Source: CAVWQV01 sp963757115 (GTDB lineage Bacteria > Pseudomonadota > Alphaproteobacteria > Acetobacterales > Acetobacteraceae). From it: a stretch of 64,000 nucleotides of DNA. The notes beneath the pieces are model-generated. The model saw only the letters and a program-made list of their open reading frames with translations. It made no database searches and was not told where the DNA came from. The position numbers were made by a program, and so were the translations under genes. Positions 1 through 10,632 of the stretch are shown here, one piece after another. The stretch lies in NCBI GenBank assembly GCA_963757115.1, contig CAVWQV010000006.1, positions 1 to 64,000 on the forward strand, read 5' to 3'. Within the stretch, counting starts at the first letter, position 1, and each line of letters opens with the position of its first letter.

Positions 1-144
1 GTCAATGCACGACATGCAGCTGGAAGGCTCTTGAACGGAGAAAGCGCAAGCGAGTTCAGAGGAATTGGGGTCGTTCTGTTAGGCGGCGTTGAACAGGCCA
101 GGGACGGTCTCCTCGGAGGCCAGCGTGATCTGGAGGACCTCGGA

Positions 145-364
145 CCGCATGACGGCGGGTGCGATGATACTGGGCATGATCCCGATGGCGCTCGGCGTGG
201 GCGAAGGCGGGGAGCAGAATTCGCCGCTGGCTCGTGCGGTGATAGGCGGGCTGCTCTTCGCGACCTGTGCCACCCTGGTCTTCGTACCTACCGCTTACAG
301 TCTGCTGCGGCGGGGTTCCCGCTCAACACTGGCGAAGGGGGAACGTGTCGTTGCCGCACCCTGA
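145..364 (+). pseudogene. C-terminal remnant of an RND multidrug efflux permease
   Basis: The reading frame holds the last two membrane segments of an inner-membrane RND (HAE1/AcrB-type) pump. The family signature LGMIPMALG followed by GEGGEQNSPL and then VFVPTAYSLLRR is clear. A full pump is over 1000 residues and only about 70 remain. The homology begins abruptly near base 145. Upstream the opposite strand has a short open frame that stops at 79, so an unrelated element probably joins here. There is no start codon or partner adaptor gene, so this cannot be functional. Confidence 0.75.
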
Positions 365-683
365 TGCACTCGGCTGGTGCGTCCGTTCAGCGCGCGCCCT
401 TCGCCGTCGCGGCCGATTTCGAAGCTGGTGCCCATTACCGGGCCTTGGCGGCATCCCACGACGGGGAGGGAGAGCGTGTTGTCCAGAAGGCGGTGCCGTG
501 GCCTGGCCACGGATAGTCGTGTCGACCCACGGCCGCCCTCCGGCCGGGGACTTGCTCCGGCGGTCGCGGACGATCGTCCGCGCCAGCTGGATAGATCGAA
601 ATACGCCGTCGGTGATGGCGAGCGAGGCCGATGAGGCGGGCTGTGTCCGAGCGGATCATCCGAAAGCACTGGGCTGGCCCGGT
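365..683. other. Unassigned DNA between the pump remnant and the IS element
   Basis: About 320 bases without a recognisable gene. Several frames are open on both strands, which is usual in DNA this GC-rich, but none reads like a known protein. It is flanked by gene debris and an insertion sequence and is probably decayed sequence. Confidence 0.5.
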
Positions 684-1815
684 TGAGCGCTGGGCCGGTG
701 GGTTGTCCGGCTATCCGGGCGCAATTCGGGCGTCGAGCCAGGCAAGCCGGGTGAGATTGTAGGCCAGGTTGGCCAGTCCGATCTTCACCCGAGCGCGCGC
801 CAGGCCGATGGTTCGGACGAACAACGCCATCCGATGCTTCTGCCGCGCAAATACGTGCTCGATGCCGGAACGCACCCGAGCCCTTGCGGCGTTGGCACGA
901 GCCCGCGGGCCGGAAAGCCGTTTTCGTGGCGGCCGGCGGAACTGGATGCGCTCGCGCAATCCGCGCCGCTGCAGCGTCTCCAGGTTCCGCTTAGTCCGGT
1001 AGGCGGTATCCGCCCAAACGCCGCTCGCGGTGTTCGCTGCATCGAGCAGGTCCGGCAAGCTGCGGCTGTCATGCGCGGCAGCATCGGTCACCGACCAGTT
1101 CCGGATCAGGCCGTGCCGGCGATCGATGTTGAGGTGAGACTTGTAGCCAAACACCGGCACCGCGATCTCCACCCCGGTGCGAACCGCACCGTTCTGCGGC
1201 TTCGGCTTGCCGCGCCCGCGCTTCAGGGTCCAGCGCGCGTCGCGGTCCTTCTGCCGGCGTTTCGCCTTCGACCATCCTGGTGGCGTGCCGCCCTGCTTGA
1301 TCACCGCCTTCTCGTCGGCGCTCAGCTTCTGCTTCGGCGCCGCGACAAGGGTGGCGTCGATGATCTGTCCTCCCATCGCCAGATACCCCTTGGCGGCGAG
1401 CACCGCGTCGAAGCGACGGAACAGCGTATCGATCGCCCCCGCCCGTTTGAGCTGCTCGCGATACAGCCAGACCGTCTTGGCGTCCGGCACCGTTTCGTGC
1501 AGTTCGAGACCGACGAAACGCATGAACGACAGCCGGTCGCGCAACTGGAACTCGGCCTGCTCGTCTGACAGGCTATACAACGCCTGCAGCACCAGGATCT
1601 TGAACATGAGCACCGCGTCGTAAGGCGGTCGGCCGCCCTTCGCTCCATCCGAACGGGCGAGCGACGCATCCAGCACCGGGCGGAACACCTCGAAATCGAC
1701 CACCGAGGCCAACCGCTGCAGCGGATCGCCGGCTGCCGACAACGCCGCATAGCGCTCGTCAATGTCGAAGAAGCCTCGCTGACCCGACATCCGCGCCTCC
1801 CAACGAAGGCGCTCA
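684..1815 (-). mobile_element. IS5-type insertion sequence
   Basis: An element of about 1.13 kb with one transposase gene on the minus strand. The outer ends share the inverted heptamer TGAGCGC (684-690 and its complement at 1809-1815), followed inward by poorer matches. I could not settle a target duplication by eye, so the ends are approximate. The transposase frame is intact, so the element may still be active. Confidence 0.7.
711..1790 (-). CDS. IS5 family transposase (DDE, DUF4096-like N-terminus)
   Basis: A 359-residue, full-length transposase that would catalyse cut-and-paste movement of the surrounding IS. The N-terminal helical region (GRPPYDAVLMFKILVLQALY, about 53-72) is typical of IS5. 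The catalytic triad is visible as the Asp in IIDATLV, the Asp in WADTAYR and the Glu in GIEHVFARQK. The ATG at 1790 is preceded by GGGAGG about seven bases upstream. There is no frameshift, unlike many neighbours. Family assignment is firm; the subgroup is not. Confidence 0.93.
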   Translation of the reverse strand: MSGQRGFFDIDERYAALSAAGDPLQRLASVVDFEVFRPVLDASLARSDGAKGGRPPYDAVLMFKILVLQALYSLSDEQAEFQLRDRLSFMRFVGLELHETVPDAKTVWLYREQLKRAGAIDTLFRRFDAVLAAKGYLAMGGQIIDATLVAAPKQKLSADEKAVIKQGGTPPGWSKAKRRQKDRDARWTLKRGRGKPKPQNGAVRTGVEIAVPVFGYKSHLNIDRRHGLIRNWSVTDAAAHDSRSLPDLLDAANTASGVWADTAYRTKRNLETLQRRGLRERIQFRRPPRKRLSGPRARANAARARVRSGIEHVFARQKHRMALFVRTIGLARARVKIGLANLAYNLTRLAWLDARIAPG

Positions 1816-1885
1816 GCGAATCATCTCCGTCGTGATCGTGACTAGGTTTTTCGAGCTATCCAGCCGGCGCCTGGAGTTGACCCCG

Positions 1886-1982
1886 TTAAACCGGACGCGC
1901 GGCGGGTTGCGCTTGAGCTCTGATGTATTCCCGTGGTGAGCGGTAGGCAATTCTGCTGTGAGGATGGACGTCGTTGTAGAGC
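1886..1982 (-). pseudogene. C-terminal tail of an IS3-family OrfB transposase
   Basis: About 31 codons ending in a TAA at 1886-1888 read LYNDVHPHSRIAYRSPREY and onward, the classic end of an IS3 OrfB integrase-core protein (YN..RPHS.LGYRSP). Nothing upstream on the same strand matches the rest of the transposase, so this is a remnant left by deletion or rearrangement next to the IS5 element. Confidence 0.7.
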
Positions 1983-2345
1983 GAGACGACAGAACACCCA
2001 CGGGATCGAGGAAAGGGAGATTGCGTATCCCCGGCGTCCGTGGGCCGGAAGGATTGTTTGCATCCATGAGGTGACGCGGAAGGGTGGCGTGGAGATTTTC
2101 CGCTGTAGCCTGAGCGATGAACCGTCGGTTCGATGTCTGGAGCTTCCCGCCTGGATGCTCGACCGAACGGTCTGCGCTCCGATGCGATTGGTCGAGACGC
2201 CTGTTGCAGCATTTGGCTGCTCTCCAAGCCTTGCGGGTGTTGCAGAACGACGTCACCGCCGACCCCGCTCTGATTTCTGGTTTACCGGACGCATCGGTCC
2301 CCAGTTTACCCTCCGACTCTCGGAAGCAGAGTTGGAGGGTGAACC
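1983..2345. other. Unassigned junction sequence
   Basis: About 360 bases with no recognisable gene, between the IS3 tail and the recombinase module. The last 90 bases are AT-richer than the surroundings and probably form the leader of the recombinase element. Open frames on both strands do not resemble any protein family I know. Confidence 0.4.
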
Positions 2346-2549
2346 ATGCGACACGGCCGCGAGCCTCGTCAGCCACGAACAGCGAAGCAGCTCGATCTGT
2401 TTGGCATTCCGGGGAGCCGCTCGGCGGGGTTGGCGCCGGGGTGGGAAGCGCTGCCGCCTCACGCGCGCGCCGAACTGACCACGCTGATGATCCGCCTCAT
2501 CTGGGACACGCCCACGGCAACGGCGCAATGGCGGTCAAGGCCGCGCGCC
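2346..2549 (+). CDS. Small protein upstream of a serine recombinase
   Basis: An ATG-started frame of about 68 codons, rich in Arg and Pro, with the pattern KQLDLFGIPG and then LPPHARAELTTLMIRLIW. As I recall it, small proteins of this type often sit just before large serine recombinases in alphaproteobacterial elements; their function is unknown to me. It runs without a stop into the recombinase frame at 2550, so either a frameshift removed its stop or the two are fused. Probably part of a dead element. Confidence 0.5.
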
Positions 2550-2905
2550 ATGAGCACTGAGAAGATTCGTCCGCATCACCTGGAGCGAAAGGCGATCCTT
2601 TATGTGCGCCAGTCCTCCGCCCCTCAGGTTCTGCACAACCGGGAGGGCGGCACCCTGCAATATGCCATGCGCGACCGCCTGGCCGCGCTGGGCTGGTCGA
2701 CGATCGAGACCGTTGATGACGATCTTGGCCGTTCGGCGGCCGGCGGTGTCGCCCGCGCGGGATTCGAACGGATGGTGGCGGAACTCTGCCTCGGCAAGTG
2801 GGTGCGGTCGCCGCTCGTGAAGTCTCGCGCTTCGCCCGGAACAGCCGCGATTGGCAGCAGCTGATCGAGATGTGCCGCGTTGTCGACACCGTCCTGATCG
2901 ACTAG
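2550..2905 (+). pseudogene. Serine site-specific recombinase, N-terminal fragment
   Basis: Starts with MSTEKIRPHHLERKAILYVR, then QSSAPQVL, the resolvase/invertase N-terminal domain with the catalytic Ser in YVRQSS, followed by DLGRSAAGGVARAGFERMV. A one-base deletion near 2801 moves the frame, after which VSRFARNSRDW continues. A TAG at 2903-2905 then replaces the codon expected after LID. The downstream 270 bases do not continue the recombinase, so the DNA-binding C-terminal half is gone. Inactive. Confidence 0.8.
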
Positions 2906-3182
2906 GAAGCTCACACACACACTGCGCCCGGACCTGTACTCCGCATCAATCCACGGGATCGGATCACTCGCCGGACGACTGGTGGCGCGAGGCGCCTTCG
3001 GTTGGACTATCTGATCGACGAGGCCGAGCATTCATGACGCGCAGGCAACGTTCATCTTTTGACCAACAAGTCCGTTCGAGGACTTCGGAGATCTGTCGAG
3101 GTCGTGACCGGGACCGCAAGTTCCCTTTCGGACCCATAAGGCTATCTTTAGGAAACTCAATGGGAAATGGAGTCGAGCCCTG

Positions 3183-4962
3183 GTGAGTTTGCCAATCGAG
3201 GATTATGCGTTGATTGGCGACGGCGAGAGCGCCGCGCTGGTTTCGCGCGAGGGCTCCATTGACTGGCTTTGCTGGCCACGCTTTGACTCGGACGCTTGCT
3301 TCGCAGCCTTGCTGGGCGATTCCGGGAACGGCTCTTGGAGGATCGCGCCCGCGGCTACGGCCCAGAGAGTGTCGCGCCGCTACGCGGTCGACACGCTCGT
3401 GCTCGAAACCGACAGCGTCACGGATCGAGGCAGCGTAAGGGTCACCGACTTCATGCCGTTGCGGAAGACGGCGCCATCCCTCGTCCGGATCATCACGGGG
3501 CTCGAGGGCGAGGTGTCCATGCGCTCCGACATGCGGCTACGGTTCGATTACGGCGCAACACCCCCCTGGACCGAGCCGACCGACGACGGATTGATCGCCC
3601 GCATAGGTCCCGACTTGGTGATACTGCGTGCCTCGGTTCGCGTGCACGTGCATCCCCACGCGGCGGAAGCCTGCTTTACCGTGGTCAAAGGGCAGCGTGT
3701 TTGCTTCGTGCTGAGCTACGGCTTGTCGTGGGAGGCGCCGCCCGAGCCGGTTGACGCCGAGGTTGCGCTCAACGCGACGCAGGCATACTGGCGGAATTGG
3801 ATCGGCCGATTTGACAACCGCAAGTCACTCTGGCCCGAGCCGGTGCGCCGCTCTCTGATCACGCTGAAGGCACTGGTGCACGCGCCATCCGGCGGTCTGG
3901 TGGCGGCCCCCACCACGTCGCTGCCGGAGGCCCCCGGCGGAAAGATGAACTGGGATTACCGCTATTGCTGGTTGCGCGACTCCACCTTCACATTGGGGGC
4001 GCTGCTCAATGCCGGCTTTGTCGAGGAAGCGACACGGTGGCGCGACTGGCTGCTCCGGGCGATCGGCGACGCACCGGAGCAGATCCGGATCATGTATCGT
4101 GTGGACGGCGCGCGGCACTTGAACGAGTGGACCGTGGGCGCGCTGCCGGGCTACCGCCACGCCACGCCGGTGCGGGTCGGCAACGCCGCCGCCACACAGC
4201 ACCAGATCGACGTGCTGGGCGAGGTGTTAGATGCGCTGAGCTTGGCACGCCGCGCGGGCATTCCGGTGTCCGACAAGGAAGCAAGGATTGCGGGCGGCAT
4301 TGTCCGCCACCTGGAGGCGATCTGGCGTTCTCCGGGTTCGGGTATCTGGGAGTCACGCAACGAGCCACGTCACTACACCTATTCCAAGGTCATGGCCTGG
4401 GTCGGCGTGGATCGATACGTCCGCCACTACCAGGATGCGCCCGGGGCGGACACCGCAGACCATCGAGCGCCTCTCCGCCTTGCGCCAAGAGATCCATGAC
4501 GAGGTTTGTCGCGAGGGTTGGAACCCGGGGCTCGGCACCTTCACCCAGTATTACGGCGGCGAGGAGCTCGACGGTAGTCTGCTGCTGCTGCCGCTGGTGG
4601 ACTTCCTCCCCGCCGATGATCCGCGCATGGCGTCGACCATCGCGCATATCGGGCGGGAGCTCGGCGAGGGCGGGCTGATCCGGCGCAGCAAGGCATCCCC
4701 GGGCGGTCCGGCGGAAGGGACGTTCCTCGCGTGCTCGTTCTGGATGGCCGATTGCCTGCGACTCCAGGGTCGCCGGGACGAGGCCGTGGCGCAGTTCGAG
4801 CGGGCGCTGGCGTTGCGCAACGACGTCGGCCTGCTGTCGGAGGAATACAACCTTGCCGCCGGCCACCTGTCGGGCAACTTCCCGCAGGCGCTGACCCACC
4901 TCGCGCTGGTCAACACGGCGCTCGGCCTGTCGGGGCCCGTCCTCGACAGGGGCGGAGCCTGA
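3183..4962 (+). CDS. Glycoside hydrolase family 15 (glucoamylase/trehalase-like), frameshifted
   Basis: A cytoplasmic GH15 enzyme, expected to release glucose from alpha-glucans or trehalose. The N-terminal beta-sandwich begins IEDYALIGDGESAALVSR. The (alpha/alpha)6 barrel holds MNWDYRYCWLRDSTF around residues 255-270, and the conserved GLLSEEYN near the end carries the likely second catalytic Glu. The reading frame shifts once near 4440, after YVRHYQDAPG; the rest, from RLSALRQEIHDEV to the stop, is in the next frame. Total length of about 593 residues fits the family. The GTG start has GGAG upstream. The stop overlaps the actA start (TGATG). A sequencing error is likelier than a true break. 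Confidence 0.85.
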
Positions 4963-5660
4963 TGTCCGATCAAGCCGGGCGGCATAGCGAGGCGCAGTCG
5001 GTCCGGCAGTTGTTCGCGCCAGGAGCGGATGCGATCCTTCGGCTCGTGGTGCTGATGCTGTTCGGCGGCGGGGCGACTGTGGCCGTCCTGTTATATCTTT
5101 GGGCGCACGGCGCCTACGTGGGCAGTGCCGGCGTGGCGCCAGCTCAGCCGGTACCGTTCAGCCACAAGCATCATTCCGGCGAGCTCGGCATCGACTGCCG
5201 CTACTGCCATACCCAGGTGGAAACACAGGCAACCGCCGGGCTGCCACCGACGCACACCTGCATGACATGTCATTCGGAGATCTGGACCGGCTCGCAGATG
5301 CTGGCGCCGGTGCGGCAAAGCCTGGCGAACGATCAGCCGCTGCACTGGACGCGGGTAAACCGGCTGCCGGACTACGTCTATTTCAATCACTCCATCCACA
5401 CCGCGAAAGGCGTCGGCTGCTCCAGCTGCCACGGCGCCGTGGACACGATGCAGCTCACCTATCCGGCGCAGTCCTTCCGAATGGAGTTCTGCCTGACTTG
5501 CCACCGAGCACCGCAGGACTATCTCCGTCCGGCGTCGGAGATCTGGAACATGGAGTGGACGCCGCCATCGGACCAAGCGGCGCGCGGTGCAGCGCTGGCG
5601 CGCCAGTACCACGTTGCTGGACCGGAACGGCTCTCCGATTGCTCGATCTGCCACCGGTGA
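4962..5660 (+). CDS. actA: Alternative complex III pentaheme cytochrome c subunit ActA
   Basis: First gene of a quinol:electron-acceptor oxidoreductase (alternative complex III) operon. The 232-residue protein has one N-terminal membrane anchor (about residues 24-46) followed by a periplasmic domain with exactly five CxxCH haem c sites: CRYCH, CMTCH, CSSCH, CLTCH and CSICH. This count and spacing match ActA. The ATG overlaps the stop of the GH15 gene. The frame is intact. It should collect electrons from ActB and pass them to ActE or to the oxidase. Confidence 0.93.
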   Translation: MSDQAGRHSEAQSVRQLFAPGADAILRLVVLMLFGGGATVAVLLYLWAHGAYVGSAGVAPAQPVPFSHKHHSGELGIDCRYCHTQVETQATAGLPPTHTCMTCHSEIWTGSQMLAPVRQSLANDQPLHWTRVNRLPDYVYFNHSIHTAKGVGCSSCHGAVDTMQLTYPAQSFRMEFCLTCHRAPQDYLRPASEIWNMEWTPPSDQAARGAALARQYHVAGPERLSDCSICHR

Positions 5661-5664
5661 CGTC

Positions 5665-8622
5665 ATGAAGCGCGCCGACATGCCGGTACCGTCCCGCGCA
5701 GTGGCGCAGCCTCGAACAGCTGGCAGACACACCGGCGTTTCAGCAGCTCCTGGCCGCCGAGTTCCCCGCCGTAACCGATCTGGCCGTGCGGGCCGGAGCG
5801 GCGCAACCTTCCTCAAGCTGATGGCCGCATCGTTCGCACTGGCCGGACTGGCCGGCTGCGACGAGCCGCCGGACGGACGCGCGCAGGAGGTGCCTTATGT
5901 GCGCAACCCGGAACACGCCGAGCCGGGCAAGCTGGTAGGCTACGCGTCTGTGGCGCTGCTGGACGGCATTGCCAACGGCATCATTGTCACCACGCGCAAC
6001 GGCCGGCCGCTCAAGATCGAGGGCAATCCCGAGCATCCCTGGAGCCGGGGCGGCACGGACATGTTCGCCCAGGCCTCCGTGCTGGGGCTGTACGATCCGA
6101 GCGCGCTCGCAATCGGTGCGTCATCTCGGGCGAGGCCAGCAGCTGGGAGGCGTTCCGGGGCATGATGGTCGGCCGTTTCGCCGCGATCCGGGCCGGCGGA
6201 GGCGCGGGACTTCGCCTGCTCACCGGGCCGGTGACGTTCGCCGTCGCTGCTGTCCAGATCGCCGCGATGCAGCAAGCGTTTCCCGGCATGCACTGGCACA
6301 CCCATACGCCGGTGGACCGGGATGCGGCTGTACGAGGGCGCGCGCCGGGCGTTCGGCCGACCGCTGGAGACGCGCTGGCGTTTCGAACGCGCCCGCGTGG
6401 TGGTCTCGCTTGACGGCGACTTCCTGGATTCCGGCCCGCAGCAGGTCGGCGTCTCGCGCGACTGGGTCGACGGCCCGGCAAGCCTCGCATGCCGGGCCGT
6501 TGCTGGAGCTGCATCGCCGCAGGCACGGTGCCCGAACCTGACCAGCGCCAAGGCCGACCATCCGCTCGTTGCCGACACCGGCGGAAATCGCCGCGCTCGC
6601 GGGGGCCTGCTCGCGTGACTTGGCACGCCCCGGCGAACCGGCTGCAGCGCCGACCGAGCGCCTCGACGTGGCGCAATGGCGGGCCCGCGTCGCCGCCGCC
6701 CTGCACGCGAATGCGCGGCGGCAGCCTGGTAATAGCCGGCAGCACGCGCCCCGCCCGAAGTGCAGGAGGCGGTGCACCGGCTGAATCGCGCGCTCGGCAA
6801 TATCGGGCAGACCGTGTTCTACACCGACGCCGGTCACCGAAGCCGCGGAACGCTGGCCGAGCTCGTCAGGCGATGGCGGGCGGCGCGGTCCAGGTGCTGG
6901 TGATGCTGGACACCAACCCGGCCTACGACGCCGCCGCGCAGCCTGCGAGTTCGGCGACGCGCTGCGCCGCGTGCCGCTGAAGATCCATGCCGGGCCTATA
7001 CGAGGACGAGACGGCGCTACGGTGCGACTGGCATCTGCCGCTAGCGCACCCGCTGGAATCCTGGGGCGACGCCCGTCGCTCGACGGCACCGTCGGCCTGA
7101 TGCAGCCGACCATCGCGCCGCTCTATGAGGGCCGGTCGGCGGCGGAAATCCTGTCCCTGCTCGCCGATGCCGGAACCGAGAGGCGGCCAACGTGCTGCTG
7201 CGGTCGCACTGGCAGGGCGCGCGAGGAGGACGCGAGCGTTCGCAGCCGCGCTGGGAGGCCATGCTGCTGGACGGCTTCGTCGCCGAACTCGGCCTTCGCA
7301 CCGGAGACGCGTGACGCCGCGCTGCCGCCGCAGGCCTCGCCGGCCCGATCCGGCGGCCGCACCGGGCGGCCTGACGTGGTGTTCCGCCCGGATCCGACCG
7401 TGTGGGACGGGCCGTGGCCAACAACGCCTGGCTGCAGGAACTGCCCAAGCCGCTGACCAAGCTGGTCTGGGAGAACGTCATCGTTCGTCGGCCCGCGCTC
7501 GCCGAGCCGCGAGCAGCTCGCGCAGGGCGACGTGGTGACGGTCGAGATGCCGGCGGGCCGCACGCTCGAAGGCGCCGGTCTGGATCCTGCCGGGCCAGGC
7601 GGACGGCGTGGTCGGCGTGACGCTCGGCTATGGCCGCGCGGTGCCGGACATGCTGTTCGACGGCGCTCGGCTACGACGCCTACGCCCTGCGCGACGCCGG
7701 CCGACCCGTGGCGCGCTACGGGCGCCACGCTGCGCAAAACCGGCCGCACCGTCGCGCTTGGCCACCACGCAGGACCACTACACCATGGAGGGGCACGATT
7801 TCGTTCGCGTCCAGCATGTGGGCGAGCCGCCGGTCGGCGACGACCAGCGCAGCTTGACGCAGCCGACGCTCTATGCCAAGCCGGCGAGCGGACCGACGGG
7901 CGCGGCCTGGGGCATGGTGATCGACCTCGATGCCTGCATCGGCTGCAATGCCTGCGTCGTCGCCTGCCAGTCCGAAAACAACATCGCGGTGGTCGGACGC
8001 GAGCAGGTCGCGCTGGGCCGCGAGATGCACTGGCTGCGCGTCGACCGCTACTACGAGGGCCGGCTCGAGCGCCGAAGACGCATTTCCAGCCGGTGCCCTG
8101 CATGCATTGCGAGGACGCGCCCGTGCGAGGTCGGCTGCCCGGTCGAGGCGACGCTGCACGACAGTGAGGGCCTGAACCTGCATGGTCTACAACCGCTGCG
8201 TCGGCACGCGCGCCTGCTCGGGCTATTGCCCGTACAAGGTGCGGCACTTCAACTACCTCGACTATTCCGCCGGCGCGGCGCCGTCGATTGCGTTGCAGCG
8301 CAATCCGCGAGGTGACCGTGCGCGCGCCGCGGCGTGATGGAGAAATGCACCTACTGCGTGCAGCGGATCGCCGAGGCGCGCGGATCGAGGCCGACAAGCC
8401 GGACCAGCCGATCCCGGATGGCGCCGTGCAGACCGCCTGCCAGGGCGCCTGCCCGACCCGCGCGATCACGCTTCGGCGACCTGAACGACCAGGCAGCGCG
8501 GTCGTCGCGGCGCGCGCGCAGGACCCGCGCAACTACGCGCTGCTGGGCGAGCTGAACACGCGGCCGCGCACCACCTATATGGCCGAGCGGGCGCCCGCGC
8601 CGACCGCCGGACGGAGAGCTGA
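5665..8622 (+). pseudogene. actB: Alternative complex III iron-sulfur subunit ActB, many frameshifts
   Basis: A protein of about 985 residues spread over all three + frames. The N-terminal half is the molybdopterin-oxidoreductase-like domain that in ActB lacks the cofactor: FLKLMAASFALAGLAGCDEP, then PLKIEGNPEHPWSRGG, GLRLLTGPVT and RVVVSLDGDFLDSGP. The C-terminal half is the NrfC-like ferredoxin domain with CIGCNACVVAC near 7936, a CMHCEDAPC-type site, a GYCPYKVRHFNYLDY site, EKCTYCVQRI near 8343 and CQGACPTRAIT. Homology jumps frame every 100-200 bases yet stays conserved. I read it as one gene from the ATG at 5665 to the TGA at 8620-8622. Confidence 0.8.
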
Positions 8623-8624
8623 GC

Positions 8625-10082
8625 ATGCCGGGCGACTCTCCGCCGCCCGCGCCGCGTCCTGCCAGTCCGGCGCCGAGCTGACCGCCGCTGGGCGATGTCG
8701 GCGCGAGGTCACGCGGCGATCGCATTCGGGCACGAGGGCCGGCTGGCGCTGGTGGATCGCGTTCGCCGGCGCGCTGGCGCTGGTCGGCCTGCTGGTCGCG
8801 AGCCTGCTCGGCAGCCTGCTGTACCAGGGGTCGGCGATCTGGGGCAACAACATCCCCGTCACCTGGGCGCTCGACATCGTCAGCTATGATTGGTGGATCG
8901 GCGTCGCCAGTGGCGGGTTGCTGGTCTCGTCGCTGCTGCTGCTGCTCGGGCTCGAGTGGCGCGGCGCGCTGAACCGGATCACCGAGACGATGGCGCTGAT
9001 CGCCGCCGCGGCGGCCGGCCTTTATCCGATCATCCATCTCGGCCGGCCCTGGTTCTTCTTCTGGAACTTGCCCTACCCGAACACCTTCGCTGCTTTGGCC
9101 GCAGTTTCGCAGCCCGCTGGTACTGGGACGCGGTCGACATCATCAGCTATCTGCTGATCTGCCTGCAGCTTCTGGTATCATCGGCCTGCTGCCGGATCTC
9201 GCCACGCTGCGCGACCGCGCGATGGAGCGCCGATCGGAGCGGCTGGACGCCCGGACCGGTGGACTGCGGCTGCTGCGGGCGCAGCTCTACGGCATCGCCG
9301 CGCTCGGCTGGCGCGGTTCGGCGGTGCATTGGCAGCGCTGGGACGCAGGCCTACCGCGATCATCGCGCTGCTCGGCGTGCTGGTGGTGGTGTCGCTGCAG
9401 ACCGGTGCCGCGGTGATGTTCGCCGGCACGCTGGAGCCGGGCTGGCACGACACCCTGCTGCCGGTCGCGTTCCTGTTCGCGGCCTTGTTCGCGGGCGTTG
9501 CGGTGGTGGCCGTGCTGGCCGTGGTGATGCGCTCCGTGTTCCCGCTCGGGCCGTTGATCACGGCGCGCCATCTCGACCTGCTGGCGCTGCTGCTGCTGGC
9601 GCTCGGGCTTGATCAATCTCTACTGCTACGCGGCGGAGTTCCTGATCACGCGCAGCTCGGCGGCAACCGATTACGACCGCGCGGTGCTTGGCCGGCGTTT
9701 CGCGGGCCGCATGCCTGGTGCCACCTGGGTGATCATCGGCTGCGCGCTGGTGCCGGTGCAGCTGTTCTGGCTCCGGCTGCTGCGCCGCTCGCCGGCGGTC
9801 GCTGTTCGCTGGTGGGCGTGCTGGTCGCGGCCGGCATGTGGGCCGACCATTTCATGGTCATCGTCATCACCCTGCAGCAGGATTTCCTGCCCTCGGCGGC
9901 GCACCCGTACAGCGATCGATCTGTGGGGCGCTGGCGACCTTCGTCGGCACGGCCGGGCTGTTCCTGTCGCTGCTGCTGCTGTTGCTGCGCTTCCTGCCCG
10001 ATGATCTCCATTCACGGAAATGCGCCGCTCGCATGGCCGGCGGCTCGAAGTGCGCGATCGGCTGAGTCCGAGCACCGAATAG
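8625..10082 (+). pseudogene. actC: Alternative complex III membrane subunit ActC (NrfD family), frameshifted
   Basis: A multi-spanning NrfD/PsrC-like protein that in ACIII holds the quinol site. Conserved pieces are IWGNNIPVTWALDIVSYDWW, HLGRPWFFFWNLPYPNT (typical ActC), RWYWDAVDIISYL, FLITRSSAATDYDRAV and GMWADHFMVIVITLQQDFLP. They lie in different + frames with switches near 9110, 9165, 9350, 9600 and 9810. Reconstructed length is about 485 residues, the usual size. ATG at 8625 follows the actB stop by two bases. A TAG at 10080-10082 ends it. Confidence 0.78.
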
Positions 10083-10632
10083 CGGCAGGCGCCGCTCTGG
10101 GGCGTCAGCGCCGAGTTCGACACGGCGACGCGGCATGGTCGCGGCGCTCGAGCGCCTGCGTGGCGCGGTCTCGGCCGGCTCGACGCCTACTCGCCGGTGC
10201 CGGTGCCGAGGCGCGGCGGCAGCGCTGCGCCTGCCGGCCGCGCCGCATTTCAGCTCGTTCGCCCTGGCCGGCGCGCTGCTCGGCGGCGGCGGCATGATGG
10301 GCATGTGCGCTGTACGCGACCGTGTATTCGCTACCGGTTCGATATCGGCGGCCGGCCGCTGTTGAGCTGGCCCGCCTTCGTCGTGCCCAGCTTCTCGTTC
10401 GCCATGCTGGCCGGGACGCTTGCCGTGGTCGCGGCGTTGCTGGTGCTGAACCGACTGCCGCGCCTCAATCATCCGGCGTTCAACATCCCGCGATTTCGGC
10501 CGCGTCGACCGAGGACCGCTTTTTTGTCGTGGTCGAGGCGCGCGACGACGAGTTCGATCGCGGAGCGCGTCGAGCGTGCGCTGGCGGCGCTTGCGCAGCG
10601 CGCCGCTCCGGATCAGCCGGGTGCCGCGATGA
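10083..10632 (+). pseudogene. actD: Alternative complex III subunit ActD (DUF3341), frameshifted
   Basis: A small membrane subunit with two helices. Recognisable pieces are LWGVSAEFDTATR, PHFSSFALAGALLGGGGMMG, a second helix with PSFSFAMLAGTLAVVAALL and the end piece RLNHPAFNIP...DRFFVVVEARDDEFDR. These are the hallmarks of the DUF3341 ActD family: an N-terminal ferredoxin-like domain, two transmembrane segments and a cytoplasmic tail. At least three frame switches occur. The start codon is unclear. The stop TGA at 10630-10632 overlaps the actE ATG. Confidence 0.72.

Noticed and set aside
5665..10082. Possible formate dehydrogenase or polysulfide reductase operon
   Set aside because: The molybdopterin-like domain, four-cluster ferredoxin and NrfD subunit resemble those enzymes, but the pentaheme ActA, DUF3341 ActD and ActE/ActF around them are specific to alternative complex III.
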